From assembly GCA_020638095.1 (NCBI GenBank), contig JACKJF010000003.1, forward strand, positions 1,302,001-1,366,000: a DNA stretch of 64,000 nucleotides, read 5' to 3'. Position 1 is the stretch's first letter; every line of letters starts with the position of its first letter. This document shows, piece after piece, positions 1 to 9,992 of the stretch. The notes under the pieces were generated by a model. That model had not been told where the DNA came from. It saw only the letters and a list, made by a program, of their open reading frames with translations, and ran no database searches. The DNA comes from Hyphomicrobiaceae bacterium (GTDB lineage Bacteria; Pseudomonadota; Alphaproteobacteria; Rhizobiales; Devosiaceae). A program made the translations under genes and the position numbers.

Positions 1-642
1 AACCAGCGGATCGATTTCCGCAGCAAGGGTCTCGATGGGTGTTTCGCCCACAAACTGCTTGCCGTTGACATAGAAGGTCGGCGTTCCCGTGATTCCAAAC
101 TCGTCAGTGCCCTGCTGGCGCAACTTGTCCATACCTTCAAACAATGCCTGATTCGACAAGGCGGCGTTGAAGCTTTCCTCGTTATATCCAAGTTGTTCGG
201 CGATCTGAAGAATGGCATCGCGGGGGTTGTCGGACGTGACCCAGGCCGTCTGCGTCGGGAAATAGGCGTCGAGCACGTCGTAATACTTGTCACCTTCCGC
301 CTGCACCGCGAGCATGAATACGGCGGCGTCGAGCACGTTGAGCAGGAACGGCCGCAGGCTGAACCGCGCTTTGCCGGTGTCGATATATTGCGCCTTAAGC
401 TCCGGGTAGACTTCCTCGTGAAAACGGGCGCAGTGCGGGCAGGTCGACGACGCATATTCGATGATCGTGACCGGGGCATCCGCCGCGCCGAGCCACTTGT
501 CGGTCCAGTCGCCGGCCGGCGCCAGGAGCTTGAGCATTTCGTAGGTGTCGCCTTCGGCAGCGAACGCAGGGCGAAGGCCCAGGGCCGACGCGGCCGCAAG
601 GCCGGAAGCAAGCGAAAGGGCGGTGCGGCGAGTCAGTTTCAC
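1..642 (-). CDS. DsbA-family thiol:disulfide oxidoreductase (C-terminus beyond the window)
   Basis: The gene reads leftwards and runs off the window after 214 codons, so the C-terminus is missing. I chose the GTG at 640-642 because a GGAG sits about 8 bases upstream. The N-terminus has a twin arginine (LTRRTALSL) and a hydrophobic stretch ending RPAFA, so it is exported, possibly by Tat. The thioredoxin-fold active site is STCPHCARFH, the CPHC of DsbA-like enzymes. The conserved cis-proline region is visible near the window edge (GITGTPTFYVNG). The family oxidises or isomerises cysteines of envelope proteins. In Hyphomicrobiales this gene commonly sits between a DUF721 gene and smc; smc would lie outside the window. 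Confidence 0.88.
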   Translation of the reverse strand, partial: MKLTRRTALSLASGLAAASALGLRPAFAAEGDTYEMLKLLAPAGDWTDKWLGAADAPVTIIEYASSTCPHCARFHEEVYPELKAQYIDTGKARFSLRPFLLNVLDAAVFMLAVQAEGDKYYDVLDAYFPTQTAWVTSDNPRDAILQIAEQLGYNEESFNAALSNQALFEGMDKLRQQGTDEFGITGTPTFYVNGKQFVGETPIETLAAEIDPLV

Positions 643-726
643 TTTTGAACTCCTTCGATGATCGCGCAACAAATCACATCCGATATGGCGACAAAAGGGC
701 GGGGCGCAAACACTTTCGTGATTTGC

Positions 727-1218
727 CTAATCCTTGCGGCCGAGAATGCTTTCGCCGAGTGTCCTGAGGGCATCCTTCAACGGGCCTTCGTCGACATCGC
801 CGACCGCTTCGGCAACCCTCTTTTGCGTCGCTCCATCGGGTTGGGGCTCAATCTGTGGCAATGCGTCTGAACCCGGAATGAACGGTGACGGGCTCAACAT
901 CAGCCGCTCGACCAAAAGATAGCCGAAATAGGTATTAACGGACGCAAGGATCTTTGGCGCGTCATGGGTTGCCGCTAACCGGAGGCCAGGCACGATGCGG
1001 AGGTGAAGGGTCCCCGTTTCCTCGCCGCGCGGCCAGCTCAGCCGGTCGGGAAGCGACTTTTCGGAATAGGGCGGCGGCGCGATCACCGGCCAGCGCTTCA
1101 GGATCTCGCTGCTGGCAAAGCCGCGCTTTCTCAGCACCGGATCCATCACCGCCCCGATCAGTTCGTCGAGGGGGGCATCGCGATTACGCCGTTTCGCGTC
1201 CTGCTTGTCCGTCACCAT
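727..1218 (-). CDS. DUF721 (DciA-related) protein
   Basis: 163 residues. The N-terminal half (DELIGAVMDPVLRKRGFASSEILKRWPVIAP) matches the DUF721 pattern of small proteins related to the helicase loader DciA. The C-terminal tail is acidic and probably disordered. The reading frame is open further upstream to 1395, but that would run through mutY. The ATG at 1216-1218 leaves a 76-base divergent gap to mutY. The neighbours (mutY upstream, DsbA-like gene downstream) match a common Hyphomicrobiales order. Any role in replication is inferred from the family only. Confidence 0.72.
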   Translation of the reverse strand: MVTDKQDAKRRNRDAPLDELIGAVMDPVLRKRGFASSEILKRWPVIAPPPYSEKSLPDRLSWPRGEETGTLHLRIVPGLRLAATHDAPKILASVNTYFGYLLVERLMLSPSPFIPGSDALPQIEPQPDGATQKRVAEAVGDVDEGPLKDALRTLGESILGRKD

Positions 1219-1294
1219 GCAAAATCCGGGGGCAAATCCAGTCGTCCTGACCGGGCCGCTTGAAAACGGCGCGCCGCCGTTCTTGTCTTGGCCC

Positions 1295-2368
1295 ATGCCC
1301 AGTCTAGACCAGCGACAGATCAAAAATCTATCGGCGCGTGCCGCCGGCCTTCTCGGCTGGTACGACCGCCACGCGCGCGCGCTGCCCTGGCGCATCGGTC
1401 CACAAGAGCGAAAGGCGGGCCACGTACCTGACCCCTACCGGGTCTGGCTGTCCGAGATCATGCTCCAGCAGACCACCGTTCCCGCCGTGCGCGGCTATTT
1501 CGAACGGTTCACCAAGCGATGGCCTGACGTTTTCGCCCTGGCCGCGGCGCCGGACGGCGAAGTGATGGCCGAGTGGGCCGGCCTTGGCTACTATGCGCGG
1601 GCACGCAATCTGCTGGCTTGCGCCCGGCAGGTTGCCGGTCCGCTCGCGGGGCGCTTCCCTGAGACCGCCGCCCAACTGACCAGCCTTCCCGGCATTGGGC
1701 CCTATACGGCGGCGGCCGTCGCGGCGATCTGCTTCGACGAGAGGGTCGGCGTACTCGATGGAAATGTCGAACGGGTGCTCGCGCGATTCTTTGCGCTGAA
1801 CCGGCCCGTACGCGAGATCAAGGCGGAGCTGCGCGCCGCACTCGACCAGACCGTTCCCGCCCGAGCCGGCGATTATGCGCAGGCGCTGATGGATCTTGGG
1901 GCGACCATCTGCGCGCCGCGCGCCTCGCTTTGCGGCCGTTGCCCCCTGCAACCTGATTGCCGCGCTGCGACGGCCGACCCATTGGCCTATCCGGTCAAGC
2001 CGCAAAAACAGCCAAGGCCGAACCGCTACGGCCATGTCTTCATCGTGCGAGACCGGGATGGGAAGGTGAAGTTTGGAACCCGTCCCCCGCGCGGCCTGCT
2101 CGGCGGCATGCACGAATTCCCCGGTAGCGAGTGGGTATCCGAACCTGTGGGAGATCCGGCATTTCCCGTTCCCGGCCACTGGCAAGACAAGGGCGAGGTG
2201 CGTCACGTCTTCACCCATTTTGCCCTGACGCTGACCGTGTGGCGTCTGGATCTGGCAACGATCGAGACCGGTTCGGATTGGGTCGGCGAAAAAAGGCTGG
2301 GTCAGCTTGCGCTCCCCATCCTTTTCAAAAAGGTTGCCGCCGTTGCCGGCCTTCCGCTCGAGCCCTGA
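1295..2368 (+). CDS. mutY: A/G-specific adenine DNA glycosylase MutY
   Basis: 357 residues. MutY removes adenine mispaired with 8-oxoguanine in base excision repair. Visible features are the helix-hairpin-helix LPGIGPYTAAAVAAI, the catalytic glutamate in SEIMLQQT, and the catalytic aspartate in GVLDGNVERV. The [4Fe-4S] loop follows the C-x6-C-x2-C-x5-C spacing (CAPRASLCGRCPLQPDC). The Nudix-like C-terminal domain keeps HVFTHF, a variant of the usual HxFSH 8-oxoG-reading motif. I preferred the ATG at 1295 over the GTG at 1205, since the earlier start would overlap the divergent DUF721 gene. The Shine-Dalgarno for 1295 is weak. Confidence 0.95.
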   Translation: MPSLDQRQIKNLSARAAGLLGWYDRHARALPWRIGPQERKAGHVPDPYRVWLSEIMLQQTTVPAVRGYFERFTKRWPDVFALAAAPDGEVMAEWAGLGYYARARNLLACARQVAGPLAGRFPETAAQLTSLPGIGPYTAAAVAAICFDERVGVLDGNVERVLARFFALNRPVREIKAELRAALDQTVPARAGDYAQALMDLGATICAPRASLCGRCPLQPDCRAATADPLAYPVKPQKQPRPNRYGHVFIVRDRDGKVKFGTRPPRGLLGGMHEFPGSEWVSEPVGDPAFPVPGHWQDKGEVRHVFTHFALTLTVWRLDLATIETGSDWVGEKRLGQLALPILFKKVAAVAGLPLEP

Positions 2369-2370
2369 GG

Positions 2371-3504
<1,134 letters not shown>

Positions 3505-3532
3505 TTACTCAACGCCCTATTTGTAATTTGTC

Positions 3533-3564
3533 AGGGTTAAGCCGGACTGAAAGAAGAGGGTTAA
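3533..3564 (-). promoter_or_regulatory. Two TTAACCCT repeats upstream of ccrM (possible CtrA half-sites)
   Basis: On the minus strand TTAACCCT occurs at 3557-3564 and again at 3533-3540, 24 bases apart, upstream of ccrM. The second copy is part of an inverted repeat AACCCTGAC/GTCAGGGTT (3493-3501 and 3530-3538). CtrA sites in alphaproteobacteria are built from TTAA(CC) half-sites, and ccrM is a known CtrA target in Caulobacter. The canonical TTAA-N7-TTAA spacing is not present, so this is only suggestive. Confidence 0.35.
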
Positions 3565-4172
3565 GAGCCGGTTACGAGCCGTCTGACTGGCGCAAAATCG
3601 CACCGATGGTGGATTGATGGACCGAGCCGTTGTAGGGCCTCAAGATGCCCGGCGCTGCCGTACCCCTTGTGCTGGCCCATGCCATAGCCGGGTGCATCGA
3701 GTTCCATTTGCGCGCACATCCGGTCGCGCGTGACCTTGGCGACAATCGAGGCCGCTGCGATCGAAAGGCTTAAGCCATCCCCGCCAACAAGCGCGGTGGC
3801 CGGGCAGACGAGGTCCGGCGGCACGTCGCGGCCGTCTATGAGCGCGTGGTCGGGAATGGAGGGCAGACCGGCGACCGCCGCGCGCATGGCCCAGAGCGTC
3901 GCACCACGAATGTTGAGCCGCTCGATGACGGATGGTGGCGCCGCAATGACGCATAGAGCCGAAGTGGCAGCGATCTCGGCGAAAAGTTGCTCGCGGCGCC
4001 GGGCGCTCAACGCTTTGGAATCATCGAGGCCGTCGGGAATGCTGGCGGGGTCGAGCACGACCGCCGCCGCAACGACCGGACCTGCCAGCGGCCCGCGGCC
4101 CGCCTCGTCGACACCCGCAATAATGGGCCGGCCAAGGGCAAAAAGGCGCTGTTCGTTGGAAAAATCCGGCAT
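3561..4172 (-). CDS. rnhB: Ribonuclease HII
   Basis: 203 residues. RNase HII cuts the RNA strand of RNA/DNA hybrids and initiates removal of single ribonucleotides from DNA. The signature GVDEAGRGPLAGPV, with the catalytic DE pair, is near residue 20. LIDGRD and the later SIVAKVTRDR block are also present. Length is normal. It lies 21 bases downstream of the radical SAM gene on the same strand, so the two are probably cotranscribed. The stop codon overlaps the first TTAACCCT repeat ahead of ccrM. Confidence 0.95.
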   Translation of the reverse strand: MPDFSNEQRLFALGRPIIAGVDEAGRGPLAGPVVAAAVVLDPASIPDGLDDSKALSARRREQLFAEIAATSALCVIAAPPSVIERLNIRGATLWAMRAAVAGLPSIPDHALIDGRDVPPDLVCPATALVGGDGLSLSIAAASIVAKVTRDRMCAQMELDAPGYGMGQHKGYGSAGHLEALQRLGPSIHHRCDFAPVRRLVTGS

Positions 4173-4193
4173 GATCTGCCGGTTCGACCATGA

Positions 4194-5345
4194 TCAGCCG
4201 AAGAGATCAAGCTGCGCATCTTCAGCCGCCGGCGCCCGGAATAGATCGGTCCTCAGCGGTGGCTGCCTGTTCGAAAGCCCGAGCCGCTTGGTCGCGAGCG
4301 TGAACCGTTGCTGCAGGATGGTCGCATAGGCGCCTTCACCGACGAACCGGGACCCGAACCTCGGATCGTTGTCGCGGCCATTGCGGGCGCCCCGCACCAG
4401 TTCCATCACGTGCGACACCTTGTTGGGGAAATGCGTCAAAAGCCATTCGCGGAAAATTTCGCGCACTTCGAGCGGCAGTCTCAGAAGGATCATCGATGCA
4501 TACCTGGCACCCTGCGCCGCCGCCGCGTCCAGAATGCGCTCGAGTTCCATGTCGTTGATCGCCGGGATCATCGGTGAGGCCATCACCTCGACGGGCACGC
4601 CGGCTTCACTGAGAAGCCGGACAGCCTCGAGCCGTCGCGCCGGCGTCGAGGCACGCGGTTCGAGCTTGCGCGAGAGAATGTGATCCATGCTCGTGATCGA
4701 CAAAGCCACCCGGACGAGATTGTCCTTGGCCAGATCGGTCAGAAGATCGAGGTCCCGCACGACCAGCGCCGACTTGGTCACGATGATGACGGGATGGCGC
4801 GCCTCGGCCAGAACTTCGAGCACCGAGCGGGTGATCCTGTGCTTGCGTTCGAGCGGCTGGTAGGGATCGGTATTGGCGCCAAGATTGATGAGCCGCGGCC
4901 GGTAGCGGGCCTGCGCCAACTCCTTCTTCAGAAGTTCGGCGGCGTTGACCTTGACGTAGAGATCGCGCTCGAAATCGAGCCCGGCCGAATGGCCGAGATA
5001 GGTATGGGTCGGCCGCGCGTAGCAATAGGGGCAGCCATGTGCGCAACCGCGATAGGGATTGATTGACCGGTCGAAACCGAGATCGGGCGACTGGTTCTTC
5101 GAAATGATCGTCTTGGCGCGCTCGATATGCTCAACCGTCTCGAAAACGGTTCCCGGCGCTTCATCCGCCCAGCCGTCGGCGAAATCCTCGCGGTGGTGGC
5201 GCTCGAACCGCCCGCTGGTATTGCTTTGGGCGCCGCGGCCGCGATTGAGCGCCGGATCGACGAGAATGCGACCGACAAGGTCACCGTCCCGCGTGCGCGT
5301 CAGCTTTTCGATCGCTTCGAAACTGGGTTGAACCGAAAGGCCCAT
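4194..5345 (-). CDS. Radical SAM protein of the PA0069 / spore-photolyase-like family
   Basis: 383 residues. The radical SAM cluster motif is CAHGCPYC (C-x3-C-x2-C) near residue 100, followed by the split-barrel core (LGANTDPYQPLER, VIIVTKSALVVRDLDLL, ALSITSMD, EVMASPMIPAIND). The C-terminus LDLFG is typical of this family, which is related to spore photoproduct lyase but has no established substrate. A GAAC-N7-GAAC site resembling the alphaproteobacterial SOS box lies about 70 bases upstream, which fits a DNA-repair-linked role. The gene heads the run radical SAM–rnhB–ccrM. Confidence 0.85.
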   Translation of the reverse strand: MGLSVQPSFEAIEKLTRTRDGDLVGRILVDPALNRGRGAQSNTSGRFERHHREDFADGWADEAPGTVFETVEHIERAKTIISKNQSPDLGFDRSINPYRGCAHGCPYCYARPTHTYLGHSAGLDFERDLYVKVNAAELLKKELAQARYRPRLINLGANTDPYQPLERKHRITRSVLEVLAEARHPVIIVTKSALVVRDLDLLTDLAKDNLVRVALSITSMDHILSRKLEPRASTPARRLEAVRLLSEAGVPVEVMASPMIPAINDMELERILDAAAAQGARYASMILLRLPLEVREIFREWLLTHFPNKVSHVMELVRGARNGRDNDPRFGSRFVGEGAYATILQQRFTLATKRLGLSNRQPPLRTDLFRAPAAEDAQLDLFG

Positions 5346-5415
5346 TCTGGTCTCCGCTCAGCGCGCCGGACCGCAATCCGACTCAAATGCCTTGCCAGAC
5401 CATAGCAGACAATGA

Positions 5416-5430
5416 GAACAAATAAAGAAC
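5416..5430. promoter_or_regulatory. SOS (LexA) box-like site GAAC-N7-GAAC
   Basis: The sequence GAACAAATAAAGAAC matches the alphaproteobacterial LexA consensus GAAC-N7-GAAC exactly, with an AT-rich spacer. It lies in the 120-base intergenic region, about 70 bases before the ATG of the radical SAM gene. About two such 8-base matches are expected by chance in 64 kb on either orientation, so position and AT-rich context carry most of the weight. Confidence 0.5.
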
Positions 5431-5465
5431 AAATGTGATCATGGGCACCGGAATTGCGGAGCGGG

Positions 5466-6008
5466 TCAGGCCTTGTGCTCCATCAGCCGCGGCATGACTT
5501 CGATGAAGTTGCAGGGCAGGTGCCGCGCGTCGAGCTGATGGCGCAGGATGCCTTCCCAGGCATCCCGGCATGCACCGCGCGACCCCGGAAGGCAGAAGAC
5601 AAACGTGTCCTCGATCAGGCCCGCCGTCGCGCGTGACTGGATGGTGGAGGTGCCGACTTTTGACGCAGAATACATGTGAAAGAGCACGGAAAAGCCTTCC
5701 ATCCGCTTGGAAAACATCGGCTCGACCGTATCGGGCGTAACGTCGAAACCCGAAAAGCCGGTTCCGCCTGTGGTCAGGATCACGTCGACTTCCGGGTTCT
5801 CGACGAAACTCTGAACTGCGCTTCTGATGGCACCCGCATCGTCGCGCACCACAACCCGGCTGGTGGAAACGTGGCCGTCGGCCTGAAACAGGTCTTCAAG
5901 AAGTCTGCCAGCCGTATCGGTTTCGAGAGTCCGCGTGTTCGAGACGACAATGACCCCGATATTGAGGGGTACGAACGCCTTGCTTTCGTCATATCGTGAA
6001 TCAAACAC
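5466..6008 (-). CDS. moaB: Molybdenum cofactor biosynthesis protein MoaB (MogA/MoaB fold)
   Basis: 180 residues from a GTG start at 6006-6008, which overlaps the TGA of the MFS gene (CGTGTTTGA). MoaB/MogA proteins adenylylate molybdopterin before metal insertion. Characteristic blocks are VILTTGGTGFSGFDVTPDTVEP (glycine-rich binding loop) and FCLPGSRGACRDAWEGIL. The enclosing open frame extends to 6167 but would run inside the MFS gene. The 4-base-type overlap implies translational coupling to the transporter. Confidence 0.9.
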   Translation of the reverse strand: MFDSRYDESKAFVPLNIGVIVVSNTRTLETDTAGRLLEDLFQADGHVSTSRVVVRDDAGAIRSAVQSFVENPEVDVILTTGGTGFSGFDVTPDTVEPMFSKRMEGFSVLFHMYSASKVGTSTIQSRATAGLIEDTFVFCLPGSRGACRDAWEGILRHQLDARHLPCNFIEVMPRLMEHKA

Positions 6009-7251
6009 GGATTTCGTCTCCTTCTTCGGGATTGGCGCGCGGGTCGAGGACGCTCGTCGCCGATGTTGTGTTCTTGCCGAGCGGCAATGGCAGGGGCCGG
6101 AACGGTTCGCGCGGTTCGGCGCGGCGCAACTGCATCCGGATATAGGCCGAAATGGCGATGACGCCATGCATGAATGCGGTCACCGCGAAAAGCCCGCCCG
6201 GACCGAGCGGTCCCATCACGAACGCGGCGACCAGCGGCCCGATCGCCAGTCCGACGCCAAACGTCAGGAGCATGCCCGACGCGATTGCCGAGAACTGATC
6301 CCGCTCCGCGAAGTCGTTGGCATGCGCCACCGCCACCGCGTAGATCGGATAGGCCGAAAGCCCGTAAATGCCGAAAAGGACCGTCAGCAACCATCCCGAC
6401 GCGCCCGTGAAAAGGATCACAAGGCCGGTCAAAGCGGCCAGCAAGCCAGCCCCGACAATAACGAGCCGCCGGTCCACGTGGTCGGAAAGCCGACCGAGCG
6501 GCAGCTGCCCCACGGCACCAAGAATGATCGGCACGCTCATCAGATAGCCGATTTCATGCGCCGGAATGCCTTTGAGGAAGGCAAAAACCGGTGCCAGCGT
6601 GCCGAACGTCCCGTTGGCCACCCCCACGCCGAAACTCGCGACAACGGCCACCGGCGAGGTCTTGTACAAGAGCGGCAGGTTGATGCGTGTCGCGGCGATT
6701 GGGGTCGGCTGCGGCTGTGTGCTGAGCGCCGTCGGCAGCATGGCGCCGATGATCGCGATCGCGCCGACGACAAACGGCACCATGCCCGCCACGCCCATCA
6801 CCGAAATGGCGAGCTGTCCGAGCGTCGATGCGCTGAGATTGACCACGACATAGGTCGAAAAAAGCGTGCCCCGGCTGGAATTTTCGGCGCGTTCGTTGAG
6901 CCAGCTTTCCACCACCATCGCCGCGCCGGCAAAGCAGAAGCCGGAGAACACCCGCATGACGATCCAGCCGATCTCATTGATCCACAAGAGATTGAGCAGG
7001 ATCGTGATCGCGCCGATCGCGGCCATCACCGCATAGGACCGAATATGCCCGACCCGGTTGACGAGCATCGGAACCAAGATCGAGCCGGCAATGAACCCGG
7101 CCGACCAGCCCGTGCCGATGAGACCCAGCGCCAGCGTGGAAAACCCTTCCTGTGCGCCCCGAACCGCGAGCAGCAGACCATGCAGCCCGCCGCCGAACAT
7201 GAGCAGGAACGAGGAAAGGAACAGAGCCTGGATCTTGACGAGATGGGACAT
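6001..7251 (-). CDS. MFS transporter, YcaD-like
   Basis: 416 residues with about 12 hydrophobic segments. The N-terminal half has GLIGTGWSAGFIAGSILVP and MRVFSGFCFAGAAMVVESWLNERA. The latter motif (VVESWLNE) is typical of the YcaD/YfkF-like group of MFS proteins of unknown substrate. A second half repeats the fold (GRLSDHVDRRLVI is the loop signature). The C-terminal tail is short and polar. It is followed by moaB with overlapping codons, but the substrate cannot be deduced from that. Confidence 0.82.
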   Translation of the reverse strand: MSHLVKIQALFLSSFLLMFGGGLHGLLLAVRGAQEGFSTLALGLIGTGWSAGFIAGSILVPMLVNRVGHIRSYAVMAAIGAITILLNLLWINEIGWIVMRVFSGFCFAGAAMVVESWLNERAENSSRGTLFSTYVVVNLSASTLGQLAISVMGVAGMVPFVVGAIAIIGAMLPTALSTQPQPTPIAATRINLPLLYKTSPVAVVASFGVGVANGTFGTLAPVFAFLKGIPAHEIGYLMSVPIILGAVGQLPLGRLSDHVDRRLVIVGAGLLAALTGLVILFTGASGWLLTVLFGIYGLSAYPIYAVAVAHANDFAERDQFSAIASGMLLTFGVGLAIGPLVAAFVMGPLGPGGLFAVTAFMHGVIAISAYIRMQLRRAEPREPFRPLPLPLGKNTTSATSVLDPRANPEEGDEIRV

Positions 7252-7333
7252 GCGGCAACGGTGGTTAAGGCGGCGATTTCTTTGGCGCCGAATGGTTGAT
7301 TCGCACGTCAGCGAACCACGATGTTGCGCCGAC

Positions 7334-8107
7334 TTAAAGGCGTTCCAGCCGGTCTTGTAAAGCCAGCATGTCTTTCCAGACTTCGCGTTTTTGTAGCGGC
7401 TGCCTGAGAAGAAAAGCCGGGTGAAGCGTCGCCATTGCCGGCCCGGTCCAGTTGCCGAAAGAAAGCTCGCGCCACTGGCCCCGCGTGCGGGTGATCGTCA
7501 GCTTGGCATCGTCAAAGACGACACGGGTCGCGACCAGTCCGAGTGTAACAATGATCCTGGGCGCTGCGAGTTCGACCTGGCGCTTGAGAAAGGGCAGGCA
7601 GGGCGCGATTTCCTGGTCGGTCGGATTGCGATTCCCCGGCGGACGCCAGGGCACCGTGTTGGCGATATAGACCATGGTACGGTCAAGACCGATGGCCGCC
7701 AGCATGCGGTCCAATAGACGCCCCGCGCGCCCGACAAAGGGCTTGCCCTGAATGTCCTCATCCGCCCCGGGCGCCTCTCCGATGAACATCACCTTGCCCT
7801 CGGGATTGCCATCGGCAAATACCAGCTGGGTCGCCCTGAGCTTGAGCGGACAGCCGTTGAAGGCGTCGAATCTCTGTTTGAGGGCGTCAAGGCTTTCAGC
7901 CCCGGCTGCCAGCGCCTCGGCTTCCGCAATCGTTTCAGGTTCGGCGCCGGTTGCCACCGCCGCCGGAAGAGCGGGCGACGGTGCGGCCGTCATTGCGGCA
8001 AGCGGTGTTTGCGATGCCGCAAAGCGGTCGACCGGCGCGTCCTCGACCGCGAGATCGACCCCCGAAGCGGCATACCATTTCAGAACAGACAGCGGCGAGT
8101 CGGCCAT
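7334..8107 (-). CDS. Uracil-DNA glycosylase, family 4
   Basis: 257 residues. The enzyme excises uracil from DNA; family 4 members carry a [4Fe-4S] cluster. The active-site motif GEAPGADEDIQGKPFVG and the second motif HPAFLL(R) are both present, as is the NTVPWRPPGNRNPT block. Candidate cluster cysteines are in FNGCPLK and APCLPF. The frame is open to 8512, but the earlier start would overlap the divergent TPR gene. I chose MADSPLSVLKWY at 8107 because this start aligns with the usual beginning of alphaproteobacterial homologues (…Y.ASGVD…EDAPVDRF). Confidence 0.9.
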   Translation of the reverse strand: MADSPLSVLKWYAASGVDLAVEDAPVDRFAASQTPLAAMTAAPSPALPAAVATGAEPETIAEAEALAAGAESLDALKQRFDAFNGCPLKLRATQLVFADGNPEGKVMFIGEAPGADEDIQGKPFVGRAGRLLDRMLAAIGLDRTMVYIANTVPWRPPGNRNPTDQEIAPCLPFLKRQVELAAPRIIVTLGLVATRVVFDDAKLTITRTRGQWRELSFGNWTGPAMATLHPAFLLRQPLQKREVWKDMLALQDRLERL

Positions 8108-8294
8108 GATGCGCTTCAGCTCTTCCTTCCGGCCCACCTTGCCACGTGAATTTGGCTTTGTCAGGTGCGGCGGTGCCTCCAAAGCGCCGCAGACGGAACG
8201 TTGATCGACCCGCATCTTGCGCAAATGCCCTAAAATCACCATCGTGTGTCCGCACATCCGAATCCCGTTCCAAAAGCAACGATCCAGACATCCC

Positions 8295-9992
8295 ATGAAA
8301 TTTGCCCGCCTGCTGACCGCCGCCGTCGCCTGCCTTGGACTGGCGGGAAATTCGGGACCCGGTTTCGCCCAGCATGGCGATTTTTCCGCGTTCAACATCA
8401 CGGCGACGGGCAATTTTCTGGCCGGCCGCCATGCCCTCGACGCGCTTGATACGGGCAACGCCGCCTCGTTTCTCGTCACGGCGACGAATGAGGAATGGGA
8501 CAATGCGTCCATCGTCGAACGGGCTTTTGGAGCCCTTGCTGCGAACGGTCAGATCGATGACGCGGACACGATGGCCCGGCACCTGCTCGAAATCGAGCCG
8601 AACTACTCGCTCGCCCATCTGCTGGTCGGCACGGTCGCGCTGAAGGAACGCCGTTACACTTCGGCCGCAAAGGAACTGAGCGCCATCGGTCTCGAAGATT
8701 TTGTCGGGATAACGGGCGCGGTCCTCAGCGCATGGACCGATGTCGGCCGCGGCGATTTCAAGAAGGCCATGTCGGGGCTCGATGCGCTCAGCGATATCGG
8801 CCTTGGCGACTTTTTGATGTTCCATCGCGCCCTGATGGCGGACGCGGCCAATGATCCGTCCGCAACCGACTACATGGCGCGGGCCTACAAGCTCGATCCC
8901 CTCGTGCCGAATGTGGTCGAGGCCTACGTGCACATGCTTGGCAATGACGGGCGTTTCGACGAGGCCAAGGCCGTGCTCGACGCCTATTCGGCGCAGGGTC
9001 TCGTGCAGCAATCGGTGACGGCGCTTTACGAGCCCATCAATCAGCGCCAGTTGCCCGGAAAATATGCCGCCGACATTCCAGCCGGCGCCTCCGAGGTCTA
9101 TCGCGGCATCGGCGCGGCGCTCGCCCGCGACGGTGCGCCCGACGTCGCCATGGTCTTCTTGCGCCTGGCGCTGTACCTAAACCCGGATGCCGACGTAGTG
9201 CGCCTCACGATCGCCCAGCTCTATGAGCAGCTCGAGCAATATGACGAGGCCAACGCCATCTACGACGCGATCTCGCCGCGTTCGATCTTCAAGCCGGAAG
9301 CGGTGGTGCAGCTGGCAGCAAACCTCGACAAGGAAGGCGATCGCGCCGAAGCGATCCGCCGGCTCAAGAACATGGTCCAGATCGAACCGGACTATGTCGA
9401 GGCGATTTCCTCGCTTGCCGACCTTTTGCGCTTCGACAAGCAGTTTTCCGAGGCGGTGCCCTACTATTCGCGCCTGATCGAAATTTCCGGCGGCGACCAT
9501 CCGCGCGACTGGCTCTATTTCTATCTCCGCGCCATCTGCTACGAACGCACCCAGCAATGGCCACTGGCGGAAGCCGACTTCCTCAAGGCGCTGGACCTGC
9601 GTCCAGACCAGCCGCAGGTCCTCAACTATCTCGGCTATTCCTGGGTCGATCGCGGCGAGAACTATGACCGCGCTCTCGACATGATCCAAAACGCCGTCCG
9701 CCAGAGCCCGAGCGATGGATATATCGTCGATTCGCTCGGCTGGGCTTTCTACAAGCTTGGCCGCATCGACGAGGCGGTCTCGGTTCTCGAACAGGCCATT
9801 CACCTCGAGCCCAACGATCCCGAAATCAACGACCATCTCGGTGATGCCTACTGGAAGGCGGGCCGCCACCGCGAGGCCCGGTTCCAGTGGCAGATTGCCA
9901 TCGACGTCGACAAGACCGGAGAGGTCCGGGACCGCGCGACGCCCAAGCTCGAAAATGGCCTCGTTGACGATGCAGGCGCCGGTCCGTCGTGA
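8295..9992 (+). CDS. Exported tetratricopeptide-repeat protein
   Basis: 565 residues with a signal peptide (MKFARLLTAAVACLGLAG, cleavage near GFAQ). At least nine TPR-like helical pairs are visible. The clearest are near the C-terminus, with the run LNYLGYSWVDRGENYDRAL, VDSLGWAFYKLGRIDEAV and INDHLGDAYWKAGRHREA. TPR arrays mediate protein-protein contacts. In alphaproteobacteria this gene regularly precedes ispE, but no specific function is established. The stop codon overlaps the ispE GTG start (GTGA), implying coupling. The ATG at 8295 is preferred over the upstream in-frame start at 8217 because it begins a proper signal peptide. Confidence 0.85.
   Translation: MKFARLLTAAVACLGLAGNSGPGFAQHGDFSAFNITATGNFLAGRHALDALDTGNAASFLVTATNEEWDNASIVERAFGALAANGQIDDADTMARHLLEIEPNYSLAHLLVGTVALKERRYTSAAKELSAIGLEDFVGITGAVLSAWTDVGRGDFKKAMSGLDALSDIGLGDFLMFHRALMADAANDPSATDYMARAYKLDPLVPNVVEAYVHMLGNDGRFDEAKAVLDAYSAQGLVQQSVTALYEPINQRQLPGKYAADIPAGASEVYRGIGAALARDGAPDVAMVFLRLALYLNPDADVVRLTIAQLYEQLEQYDEANAIYDAISPRSIFKPEAVVQLAANLDKEGDRAEAIRRLKNMVQIEPDYVEAISSLADLLRFDKQFSEAVPYYSRLIEISGGDHPRDWLYFYLRAICYERTQQWPLAEADFLKALDLRPDQPQVLNYLGYSWVDRGENYDRALDMIQNAVRQSPSDGYIVDSLGWAFYKLGRIDEAVSVLEQAIHLEPNDPEINDHLGDAYWKAGRHREARFQWQIAIDVDKTGEVRDRATPKLENGLVDDAGAGPS

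Noticed and set aside
5383..5443. Tiny hydrophobic ORF (MITFVLYLFSLSAMVWQGI) upstream of the radical SAM gene
   Set aside because: It has no ribosome binding site and overlaps the SOS-box-like promoter region. Nineteen hydrophobic codons in an AT-rich promoter are expected by chance.
5935..7299. 454-codon open frame on the plus strand
   Set aside because: It is antisense to the MFS transporter. It is rich in H, R, D and Q, a typical artefact opposite hydrophobic membrane codons.
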